A stretch of DNA of 8,869 nucleotides from an uncultured Saprospiraceae bacterium (GCA_937967535.1 CALCMV010000094.1:1-8869); one strand, 5' to 3'; shown: positions 1 through 5,572, counted from the first letter of the stretch. Notes: a model not told the origin generated them from the sequence alone. Numbers and translations: made by a program.

Positions 1-1227
1 TTGCCGATTCACTTACACACGCACGATACTTCTTCGATTCAGTCGGCTACCTATTTGAAAGCCGTAGAAGCAGGAGTAGATGTGGTGGATGTGGCATTGA
101 GTTCGGTATCGGGTTTGACCTCGCAGCCCAATTTCAATTCGGTGGTCGGTATGTTGCAGGGACATGAGCGCGAAAATAAAATGAACATCCAATCGCTCAA
201 TGAATATTCCAATTATTGGGAAGCAGTCCGCGAGTATTATTACCCTTTTGAAAGCGAACTCAAAGCAGGTACGGCAGAGGTGTATAAGCACGAAATTCCG
301 GGCGGTCAATACTCCAATTTGCGTCCGCAAGCGCGGGGTTTGGGTTTGGAAGATAAGTTTGAAACGATAAAAGAAAACTACCGCCACGTCAATGATTTAT
401 TTGGCGACCTTGTGAAAGTTACGCCCTCATCGAAAGTGGTGGGTGATATGGCTATGTTTATGACTGCCAACGGTTTGTCAAAAGAAGATGTACTCGAAAA
501 AGGAGATTCATTGGCATTTCCCGATAGTGTAAAAGCATTATTTAGAGGTGATTTGGGACAGGCGCACGGCGGCTTTCCAAAGGACTTGCAAAGCAAAGTT
601 TTGAAGGGCGAACAAGCCTATACCGACCGACCAAATGCTCACCTAAAGCCGATTGATTTTGATAAAGAATTTGTGGAGTTTAATAAAAAATTTCCATACG
701 CCAACTTCGAGGATTTTTTATCATATAAATTATATCCAAAGGTTTTTGAAAATTATTATCACCATTATGGAGAGTATGGTTCGGTGCGAAGCATACCGAC
801 TTTGGCTTTCTTTTATGGTTTGAAACCCAATGAGGAAATCATTGTAGAGATAGAATCGGGCAAGCGAATTTTGATAAAATACCTCGACAGAGGCAAGCCA
901 AATGAAGACGGCTACCGCACCCTCTTTTTCAATTTGAATGGACAAACCCGCCCCATACAAGTCCGCGACCTATCTATCGAAACCAATAAAATCATTCACC
1001 AAAAAGCAACAAAAGAAGGCGATATTGGTGCGCCATTACAAGGCAGTTTGTCGAAAATATTGGTGAAAGCAGGCGATAAAATCAAGCAGAATGACCCGCT
1101 ATTTATCATCGAAGCCATGAAAATGGAAAGTACGATTACCGCACCAAAAGCAGGAAGGGTGAAGGCGGTTCATTTGACGGAAAAAACGATGGTAGAGCAA
1201 GATGATTTGGTGATTGAGATGGAGTGA
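1..1227 (+). CDS. pyc: Pyruvate carboxylase, C-terminal part (5' end outside window)
   Basis: This is the last ~408 residues of pyruvate carboxylase, which makes oxaloacetate from pyruvate, bicarbonate and ATP to refill the TCA cycle and feed gluconeogenesis in the cytoplasm. The fragment starts inside the carboxyltransferase barrel. HLHTHD (residues 4-9) carries the two metal-binding histidines, and PGGQYSNL (100-107) and TPSSKVVGDMA (141-151) are carboxyltransferase signatures. The linker/allosteric region follows at about 200-330. A biotinyl domain closes the protein with EAMKMES, in which Lys374 (codon 1120-1122) is the biotin site. Family members are about 1150 residues, so roughly 740 residues, including the biotin carboxylase domain, lie off the left edge. 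The TTG at position 1 is an internal codon, not a start. Having carboxyltransferase and biotin domains on one chain also fits oxaloacetate decarboxylase alpha, but the PSSKVVGD motif and the long C-terminal part favour pyruvate carboxylase. Confidence 0.95.
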   Translation: MPIHLHTHDTSSIQSATYLKAVEAGVDVVDVALSSVSGLTSQPNFNSVVGMLQGHERENKMNIQSLNEYSNYWEAVREYYYPFESELKAGTAEVYKHEIPGGQYSNLRPQARGLGLEDKFETIKENYRHVNDLFGDLVKVTPSSKVVGDMAMFMTANGLSKEDVLEKGDSLAFPDSVKALFRGDLGQAHGGFPKDLQSKVLKGEQAYTDRPNAHLKPIDFDKEFVEFNKKFPYANFEDFLSYKLYPKVFENYYHHYGEYGSVRSIPTLAFFYGLKPNEEIIVEIESGKRILIKYLDRGKPNEDGYRTLFFNLNGQTRPIQVRDLSIETNKIIHQKATKEGDIGAPLQGSLSKILVKAGDKIKQNDPLFIIEAMKMESTITAPKAGRVKAVHLTEKTMVEQDDLVIEME

Positions 1228-1233
1228 CGTAAA

Positions 1234-1281
1234 ACGATTTTGTAAATCGTCTCGCGTTTGTGGGGGAACGATTTGCAAAAT
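1234..1281. repeat. Overlapping inverted repeats just after pyc
   Basis: ACGATTT (1234-1240) pairs with AAATCGT (1244-1250) around a 3-nt loop. The segment 1237-1250 can instead pair with 1268-1281 at 13 of 14 positions. The two hairpins share an arm, so they exclude each other. No T-tract follows either one, so a standard intrinsic terminator is not supported. They begin 7 bases after the stop codon and may still stabilise or end the pyc transcript. Confidence 0.4.
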
Positions 1282-1316
1282 ACTTTACAGCTAATCTTTT
1301 CCATTTACCACAGTTG

Positions 1317-1362
1317 CTGGACTTTGGACATTGGGGAATTAGGAAATTTGGTATTAGGTAAA
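1317..1362 (+). repeat. 46-bp dispersed repeat, single arm
   Basis: This segment begins CTGGACTTTGGACATTGGGG and is related to the left arm of the inverted repeat at 5452-5572. The first 23 bases match 5453-5475 at 22 positions, and similarity continues with one gap to the shared AGGTAAA end. Only one arm is recognisable here; no inverted partner is visible nearby. It looks like a half or decayed copy of a short palindromic intergenic repeat. Confidence 0.55.
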
Positions 1363-1597
1363 TTGTTTTTTATCAAATAATTATAAAATTTAATTAATTG
1401 AATATTTTTTACCTTAATAAAATTTAAATGCCTGATAATCAATTACTTATGATTTAAACTCGAATTTCCCATATTTTATTCTCGAATCAACGAGTATATA
1501 ACTCCCGTTTGATTTTTTCTCATCAACAAATATCCGTGAATCAAGCAGGTAATAATGGGTAAGTTTGAGTAAAATTGGGTAATGAAAAAGCCTTATC

Positions 1598-1633
1598 GAG
1601 TTGCAAGTTGCGAGTTGCCGAGTTGAGAGTTGG
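1598..1633 (+). repeat. Short GAGTTGC-like tandem units (5 units of 7-8 bp)
   Basis: The units are GAGTTGC, AAGTTGC, GAGTTGCC, GAGTTGA and GAGTTGG. They resemble the regular 8-bp array at 1697-1776 and are separated from it by about 60 bp that contains the putative glyS promoter. The unit length is irregular, which suggests an older or decaying part of the same repeat family. Confidence 0.55.
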
Positions 1634-1675
1634 TTAAAAGAGGTGATTTTAGTGTTCTTTTTATCATAAAAACAA

Positions 1676-1683
1676 TATTTTTG
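1676..1683 (+). promoter_or_regulatory. Putative -7 box of the glyS promoter (TATTTTTG)
   Basis: TATTTTTG matches the Bacteroidota primary sigma-factor -7 consensus TAnnTTTG exactly. No good -33 TTG lies at the expected distance upstream, so only half of the promoter is supported. Transcription from here would start near 1690 and put the whole 8-bp repeat array into the glyS 5' untranslated region. Confidence 0.4.
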
Positions 1684-1696
1684 CGAACTAAAAGAT

Positions 1697-1776
1697 GAGT
1701 TGACGAGTTGACGAGTTGTTGAATTGATGAATTAACGAGTTGTTGAATTGATGAATTAACGAGTTGACGAATTAAC
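1697..1776 (+). repeat. 8-bp tandem array, 10 units, in glyS leader
   Basis: Ten contiguous 8-bp units fill exactly 80 bp. The consensus is GARTTGAC, with variants GAGTTGTT, GAATTGAT and GAATTAAC. A higher-order 24-bp unit (three 8-mers) is repeated perfectly at 1713-1736 and 1737-1760. The array ends 13 bases before the glyS ATG. A period of 8 is not a multiple of 3, so this is not coding. It behaves like a minisatellite that can change copy number by slippage. Confidence 0.85.
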
Positions 1777-1789
1777 AAATACACAAAAC

Positions 1790-3343
1790 ATGGCAAAACA
1801 AGACGATAGCTTTAAGAAACTGACATCGCACTGTAAGGAATACGGTTTCATTTTCCAATCAAGCGAAATATATGACGGACTCGCGGCGGTGTACGATTAC
1901 GGACCCTATGGTGTGGAGTTGAAGAATAACATCAAGCAATATTGGTGGCAGGCGATGGTGCAGATGCACGAAAATATCGTAGGCATCGACGCAGCGATTT
2001 TTATGCACCCTAAGACATGGAAGGCTTCCGGTCACGTAGATGCCTTTAATGACCCGATGTTGGACAATAAAGATTCCAAGAAACGCTATCGCGCCGATGT
2101 TTTGGTGGAGGAGTATATGGAAAAACTCGATGCCAAAGCGGATAAGGAAGTGAAAAAGGCGAAAAAGCGTTTTGGCGACGATTTTGACGAGGCAATGTAC
2201 CGCGAAACCAATCCGCGTGTGAAGGGCTACATGGATAAAAAAGCGGCTATCGGTACGCGACTCGCTACGGCAATGACCAACTCCGACCTCGCGGATATGA
2301 AGGCGTTGATTGAAGAATTGGAAATCGTGTGTCCGGTCAGCGGCTCAAAGAATTGGACAGATGTACGTCAGTTTAATTTGATGTTTTCGACCCAACTCGG
2401 CGTGGTGGCAGGAGAGGAAAGTATCCTTTATCTCCGCCCGGAAACGGCACAAGGTATTTTTGTGAATTTTTTGAATGTACAAAAAACTTCACGTCAGAAA
2501 ATTCCTTTTGGTATCGCACAGATTGGTAAGGCATTTCGTAATGAAATCGTGGCACGACAGTTCATTTTCCGTATGCGCGAATTTGAACAAATGGAAATGC
2601 AATTTTTCATCGCACCGGGAGAAGATGAGCAATTTTACCAACATTGGAAAGCCGAGCGTATGAAGTGGCATTTGCGCCTACATCCGCAGTCAAAATTGCG
2701 CTATCACGACCACGAAAACCTCGCCCACTACGCATCGGCGGCGGTAGATATTCAGTTTGAATTTCCCTTTGGTTTCCGCGAATTGGAAGGTATTCATGCA
2801 CGTGGCGGCTTTGACCTTACGCAACATCAAGAGCTTTCAGGTCGGAAAATTACTTATTTCGATAATGAACGCGATGAGAGTTACACACCGCATGTGGTGG
2901 AGACTTCGATTGGTGTAGATAGAATGTTTTTGGCGACTATGACCAACGCTTATACAGAGGAAGTCGTGCCGGATGCTAAGGGTAAAGACTCCGAGCGCGT
3001 GGTGCTGAAACTCCCTCCCGCACTCGCACCTGTAAAGTGCGCCGTATTGCCACTACTCAAAAATAAGCCCGAACTCACCGCCAAAGCCCGCGAAGTAATG
3101 AAAGGTTTGCAACATGCTTTCACCTGCCAATACGACGAAAAAGACGCTATCGGCAGACGCTACCGCAGACAAGATGCGATTGGTACGCCCTATTGCGTGA
3201 CGATTGATTTTGATACTTTGGAAGATAATACCGTCACTGTCCGTGACCGCGATACGTTGGAGCAAGTGCGGATTCCTATTTCGGAAGTGGAAGGGATGAT
3301 TGCAGGGAAGGTGAGTATGAATGAGTTGTTTCGGGAAGGGTGA
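1790..3343 (+). CDS. glyS: Glycyl-tRNA synthetase, single-chain type
   Basis: This class II aminoacyl-tRNA synthetase charges tRNA-Gly with glycine using ATP, in the cytoplasm. At 517 residues it belongs to the eukaryote/archaeal-like alpha2 type, not the separate GlyQ/GlyS type. Visible landmarks are YDYGPYG (35-41), a lysine-rich insertion (about 105-165), RPETAQG (216-222), FRNEI (249-253) in motif 2, EFEQMEMQFF (264-273), HARGGFDL (336-343) and GVDRMFLA (375-382), the motif 3 region with the ATP-binding arginine. The C-terminal anticodon-binding domain spans about 412-517 and includes RRQDAIGTPYCVTID (459-473). The segment at 181-191 (CPVSGSKNWTD) stands where relatives may carry a CPxC zinc-ribbon knuckle; here the second cysteine is absent. 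The ATG has no Shine-Dalgarno sequence, as is usual in Bacteroidota, and sits 13 bases after the tandem array. An intrinsic terminator follows. Confidence 0.96.
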   Translation: MAKQDDSFKKLTSHCKEYGFIFQSSEIYDGLAAVYDYGPYGVELKNNIKQYWWQAMVQMHENIVGIDAAIFMHPKTWKASGHVDAFNDPMLDNKDSKKRYRADVLVEEYMEKLDAKADKEVKKAKKRFGDDFDEAMYRETNPRVKGYMDKKAAIGTRLATAMTNSDLADMKALIEELEIVCPVSGSKNWTDVRQFNLMFSTQLGVVAGEESILYLRPETAQGIFVNFLNVQKTSRQKIPFGIAQIGKAFRNEIVARQFIFRMREFEQMEMQFFIAPGEDEQFYQHWKAERMKWHLRLHPQSKLRYHDHENLAHYASAAVDIQFEFPFGFRELEGIHARGGFDLTQHQELSGRKITYFDNERDESYTPHVVETSIGVDRMFLATMTNAYTEEVVPDAKGKDSERVVLKLPPALAPVKCAVLPLLKNKPELTAKAREVMKGLQHAFTCQYDEKDAIGRRYRRQDAIGTPYCVTIDFDTLEDNTVTVRDRDTLEQVRIPISEVEGMIAGKVSMNELFREG

Positions 3344-3366
3344 AAATAGAATTTAACGAGATATGT

Positions 3367-3402
3367 ACTCGCCTTGCATTTTTTTGTGGGGCGAGTTTTT
3401 TT
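3367..3402 (+). terminator. Intrinsic terminator of glyS
   Basis: CTCGCC (3368-3373) pairs with GGCGAG (3390-3395) around a 16-nt loop, and a run of seven T (3396-3402) follows. The stem begins 24 bases after the glyS stop codon. The T-tract runs directly into the end motif of the repeat element at 3401. Confidence 0.75.
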
Positions 3403-3583
3403 AGAGCATGTTTAGAGCATGTTTAAGTTTGCCTAAAACGAATACTCGTCAGACGAATCCTTTTATTCAGTGCGAATATTTTATGAGACAAATCACTACA
3501 TTTCACAAAAACCTTCGTCAGACGAGTACGCCCGGCAACTTGAGTTCGGCAAAGTTAGACGGATAGCCTTTAAACATGCCTAA
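3401..3583. mobile_element. MITE-like palindromic repeat element, copy 1
   Basis: The ends form imperfect terminal inverted repeats: TTAGAGCATGTTTAAG (3412-3427) against CTTTAAACATGCCTAA (3568-3583), sharing the inverted 10-mer GCATGTTTAA. An 11-bp unit TTTAGAGCATG is duplicated in tandem at the left end (3400-3410, 3411-3421). Inside, 3443-3457 is complementary to 3514-3528 at 14 of 15 positions, giving a stem over a 56-nt loop. The core 3422-3529 recurs at 8715-8822 with 104 of 108 identical bases. No transposase is present, so if mobile it would depend on an enzyme elsewhere. It lies between the convergent ends of glyS and the reverse-strand cytidylyltransferase-like gene. A REP-like or terminator-associated repeat is an alternative reading. 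Confidence 0.65.
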
Positions 3584-3595
3584 CAAACTTTCCTT

Positions 3596-4309
3596 TTAGT
3601 CTCCTCGTAAAATTTGTTCACAGCGCATCAAATCGTCCATATTTTCTACAAAAATGGAGGCGGTATTATCCATCACATATTTGGAAATCCGGCGAAAAAA
3701 TGAGCGTGGATATTGGCGTATTGCGCTAGTTTTGAGTATAGCGAAAGCATTATTGTAATTATACACTTTTTCACCGTTGGATTCGGGTACATCTGTATGT
3801 TTCTGAAGATAACCCTCTTGATTTTCGGTAAGATAATATTGTCCTGTTGCTTGAGTGAGTACCTTTACACCTGCGACCATTTCTATGTCGGCTTCCAAAA
3901 AAACGGCAGCATCTAAAATATGGTTTGATTGGCAAAAAGGTGAGTAAGGAGAGAGCAATACGAGCGTGTCGAAATTAAGCTCTTTGCGTGCATAATGGTC
4001 GATGGCATGGAGGATGATTTCATCCACATCAAACATGTTGGTGTACAATTCTTGCGGTAGTTTGAAGGGTACGCGAAGTCCGTAATTATTTACGGTTTTT
4101 ATCACATTTATGTCGCTTGAACTTATACAAATTTCGATATTTTCGGCTAATTGACGAGCAGTATCTATGGCATGACAAATCAGTGGTTTTCCGCCCAATG
4201 GCAATAATGAAACAGGCACACTGTCATCATTATAGTTTCCATTTGCAGGGATAATCACTAATGTATTTTGTGACGTTATTAAATTCGTACCTTGATTCCT
4301 TTGTATCAT
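3596..4309 (-). CDS. Acylneuraminate cytidylyltransferase-like protein with degenerate motifs
   Basis: The 237-residue protein has the layout of the NeuA/PseF nucleotidyltransferase family, which activates nonulosonic acids (sialic, pseudaminic, legionaminic) with CTP for surface glycans. A hydrophobic strand (TLVIIPANG, 16-24) precedes PLGGKPLICHAIDTA (37-51), ISSSDINVI (62-70), VPFKLPQEL (80-88), VLLSPYSPF (117-125), VYNYNNAFAI (182-191) and SIFVENMDDL (218-227). The order matches the family, but signature residues are lost. The usual ARGGSK.IP.KN nucleotide loop reads ANGNYNDDSVPVSLL, the usual QPTSP reads SPYSP, and the C-terminal IDID acidic motif reads IFVEN. It may therefore be catalytically impaired or have another substrate. 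It is transcribed alone, against its neighbours, with no glycan-synthesis genes nearby. The ATG is the first after an in-frame TAA about 30 bases upstream. The assignment to the superfamily is good; function is unproven. Confidence 0.75.
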   Translation of the reverse strand: MIQRNQGTNLITSQNTLVIIPANGNYNDDSVPVSLLPLGGKPLICHAIDTARQLAENIEICISSSDINVIKTVNNYGLRVPFKLPQELYTNMFDVDEIILHAIDHYARKELNFDTLVLLSPYSPFCQSNHILDAAVFLEADIEMVAGVKVLTQATGQYYLTENQEGYLQKHTDVPESNGEKVYNYNNAFAILKTSAIRQYPRSFFRRISKYVMDNTASIFVENMDDLMRCEQILRGD

Positions 4310-4434
4310 TACTGTGTAAGTGTTCGGGTAGTATGTGTGACGTTAGATTTATTATTTACGAAAAAAAATACGTGGATGTTGCTCTACTATTTGACTTTTT
4401 CATCATTCTAAGTAAATTAAAAAACTATTTAAAT

Positions 4435-4449
4435 TTAAGCATGCTCTTA
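4435..4449 (-). repeat. Isolated end motif, reverse orientation
   Basis: TTAAGCATGCTCTTA is the reverse complement of TAAGAGCATGCTTAA, which matches the motif at 7222-7236 at 14 of 15 positions and resembles the end of the repeat element at 3412-3427. No element core is recognisable next to it. Confidence 0.45.
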
Positions 4450-4512
4450 TGTCATAAATTATTGATTGTCAATGATTTTATTTTTATTATTGAGATAAAC
4501 ACTTAAATAATT

Positions 4513-4528
4513 ATCTTTTATAAAAGAT
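4513..4528. repeat. Perfect 16-bp palindrome
   Basis: ATCTTTTATAAAAGAT reads identically on both strands. A palindrome this AT-rich can arise by chance in this region. It could be a dyad operator, but it is far from either flanking start codon (about 200 and 390 bp). Confidence 0.3.
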
Positions 4529-4832
4529 TCAAATAGAGGACTTTATATAATTTTCAAATTCCAATCAAGTAGTGCCTACCAAATATAGTAAATTCCATCC
4601 AAAATTTTGACAAGTTTATCTAAATGTTCTAAACTATCTTAAGCTCGTCGAAATCGAAAACTAATCATTCGACAGTTCCTAATCAAGAATAATTTTCCTC
4701 ATATAAAAGTATTTCATTAATTAATTTACAGCTTTTCAAAAATACGTTTTTTGGTATAATAAAGAACTGTAAATCAGTATCTTATGATAAAGAATAGTAT
4801 TATTTGAAAATACAATTTTGAAAAAAGTTGGT

Positions 4833-4864
4833 TTTGATGGGCATGTGAAAACTTCGTATGTTTG
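4833..4864 (+). promoter_or_regulatory. Bacteroidota-type promoter of the YiaA-like gene
   Basis: TTTG (4833-4836) and TATGTTTG (4857-4864) are separated by 20 bases and match the -33 TTG / -7 TAnnTTTG pattern of the Bacteroidota primary sigma factor. The predicted start near 4870 leaves a leader of about 47 nt before the ATG at 4917. A frame open to a TTG at 4818 would begin upstream of this promoter, so it is not the translation start. Confidence 0.5.
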
Positions 4865-4916
4865 TAGTGTCAAAAGGAACGCGGCAAAAATAATTCATTC
4901 ATTCAAAACTAATAAA

Positions 4917-5195
4917 ATGGATAACACAATTTTGAGTCAAAATACCCAAGCATGGAGATTTCAAGTGTGGGTCGCATTTGCACTTTCTTTCGGACTTACA
5001 TTACTTGGTCTATACTTCGCAGAGATTGATGTGTGGACGAAAGGCTATCTTGCGATGGGCATCATTTTTACGGTAGGTTCTTGTTTTTCATTAGCAAAAA
5101 CAGTCCGCGACGACCATGAATACCAAAAACTCGTCAACCGCGTAAGTGCAGCAAAAACCGAACAGATTTTATCAGATTTTGAAGGAAAAACCTAA
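4917..5195 (+). CDS. YiaA/YiaB-family small inner-membrane protein
   Basis: This 92-residue protein resembles the YiaAB two-helix family, small inner-membrane proteins whose function is unknown to me. A short polar N-terminus is followed by helix 1 (about 16-35, VWVAFALSFGLTLLGLYFAE), a short loop with DVWTKGY (38-44), helix 2 (about 43-60) and the conserved-looking SLAKTVRDDHE (58-68). A charged, probably cytoplasmic tail (66-92) ends it. I chose ATG 4917 over the in-frame TTG at 4818 because the extra 33 residues look non-conserved, and a good promoter sits inside them. The leader AAACTAATAAA has no Shine-Dalgarno sequence. The gene stands alone, followed by a small hairpin at 5226-5240. 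Confidence 0.8.
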   Translation: MDNTILSQNTQAWRFQVWVAFALSFGLTLLGLYFAEIDVWTKGYLAMGIIFTVGSCFSLAKTVRDDHEYQKLVNRVSAAKTEQILSDFEGKT

Positions 5196-5225
5196 GTAAA
5201 GTTTAAGAATCTGTTTAAATCTTTG

Positions 5226-5240
5226 TTTGCCTTCGGCAAA
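5226..5240 (+). terminator. Small hairpin after the YiaA-like gene, possible weak terminator
   Basis: TTTGCC (5226-5231) pairs with GGCAAA (5235-5240) around the triloop TTC, 31 bases after the stop codon. The downstream bases are AT-rich but lack a T-run, so termination is uncertain. Confidence 0.35.
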
Positions 5241-5285
5241 ATTAATTGGAAATTAGATAACAGCATAATAACGTCAATCAAACTA

Positions 5286-5376
5286 AGGTAGTGCTTTAGT
5301 TACTAAGGCTGAAATAATCATTGAAGTTGATATGTTTCAGAACCCCAAAACCTGCTTAGTAGCTATTGCACTACCT
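5286..5376. ncRNA. Long imperfect hairpin, candidate structured RNA or palindromic repeat
   Basis: AGGTAGTGC (5286-5294) pairs with GCACTACCT (5368-5376). After a 2x2 internal loop, 5297-5307 pairs with 5355-5365 including one G-T wobble, giving about 20 pairs in the lower stem. The loop contains a second helix, CTGAAA (5309-5314) with TTTCAG (5335-5340), and inside it ATCA (5317-5320) with TGAT (5328-5331). A 14-nt bulge (5341-5354) with a CCCC run lies on the 3' side. No promoter, terminator or RNA family is recognised. A decayed palindromic insertion is equally possible. Confidence 0.4.
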
Positions 5377-5389
5377 AATTTATTAAGCA

Positions 5390-5428
5390 ATTCCCATGCA
5401 ATAAATTGTAGAATTTATTCATGGGAAT
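5390..5428. repeat. Perfect 17-bp hairpin with one bulged base
   Basis: ATTCCCATG (5390-5398) pairs with CATGGGAAT (5420-5428), and AATAAATT (5400-5407) with AATTTATT (5412-5419), around a GTAG loop with C5399 bulged. No T-tract follows, so it is not a clear terminator, although it may act as a transcript end or processing barrier. Confidence 0.6.
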
Positions 5429-5451
5429 AATTATTTGGTAGAAATACGCTG

Positions 5452-5572
5452 ACTGGACTTTGGGCATTGGGGAATCTGGAAACCGGGAAATCAGGTAAAA
5501 CACTCATAATAAATTATGTCTTCGTTAGCCTAATTACCTAATTTTCCAGTTACCTAATATCCAAAGTCCAGT
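5452..5572. repeat. Inverted-repeat element with ACTGGACTTTGG ends
   Basis: ACTGGACTTTGG (5452-5463) is the exact reverse complement of CCAAAGTCCAGT (5561-5572). Weaker complementarity continues inward for about 45 bases per arm, with shared CTGGAAA and AGG-TAA blocks, leaving a spacer of about 30 bp. The left arm has a relative at 1317-1362. The size and symmetry fit a small non-autonomous palindromic repeat, such as a MITE or REP-type doublet. Confidence 0.6.

Larger units (their letters stand above)
1228..1789. other. Intergenic region pyc-glyS (562 bp)
   Basis: I see no credible gene here. It holds the hairpin pair after pyc, the 46-bp repeat copy, an AT-rich stretch (about 1363-1597) in which I see nothing beyond low-complexity A/T runs, five short GAGTTGC-like units (1598-1633), a promoter-like box and the 8-bp tandem array before glyS. 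Confidence 0.6.
4310..4916. other. AT-rich divergent intergenic region (607 bp)
   Basis: This lies between the divergent starts of the cytidylyltransferase-like gene and the YiaA-like gene. It is very AT-rich. I found a reversed copy of the AGAGCATGCTTAA end motif (4435-4449), a perfect 16-bp palindrome (4513-4528), a weak 6-bp hairpin (4647-4652 with 4668-4673) and a promoter for the downstream gene (4833-4864). Open frames in it translate to low-complexity Phe/Leu/Ile-rich peptides and I do not regard them as genes. No promoter matching TAnnTTTG was found for the reverse-strand gene. Confidence 0.55.

Noticed and set aside
13..387. 124-codon reverse-strand open frame inside pyc
   Set aside because: It is antisense to clearly conserved carboxyltransferase sequence and its translation shows no family resemblance.
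1697..1776. CRISPR-like repeat array
   Set aside because: The units are 8 bp and contiguous with no spacers, so this is a minisatellite.
1593..1796. Reverse-strand frame coding for repeated QLVNSSIQ-like units
   Set aside because: The apparent protein repeat is only the translation of the 8-bp tandem array (24-bp super-unit), and it overlaps the glyS start.
4261..4506. 81-codon forward frame overlapping the start of the cytidylyltransferase-like gene
   Set aside because: The composition is low-complexity Phe/Leu/Ile from AT-rich DNA, it overlaps the conserved start region of the reverse-strand gene, and no promoter was seen.
4755..4760. TATAAT resembling an E. coli -10 box before the YiaA-like gene
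   Set aside because: The best -35-like TTTACA (4725-4730) is 24 bases away, too far. Bacteroidota promoters use TAnnTTTG, and a better match exists at 4857-4864.
5286..5376. Integron attC site
   Set aside because: The arms lack the conserved core (GTTRRRY) and inverse core (RYYYAAC) positions and no integrase or cassette layout is present.
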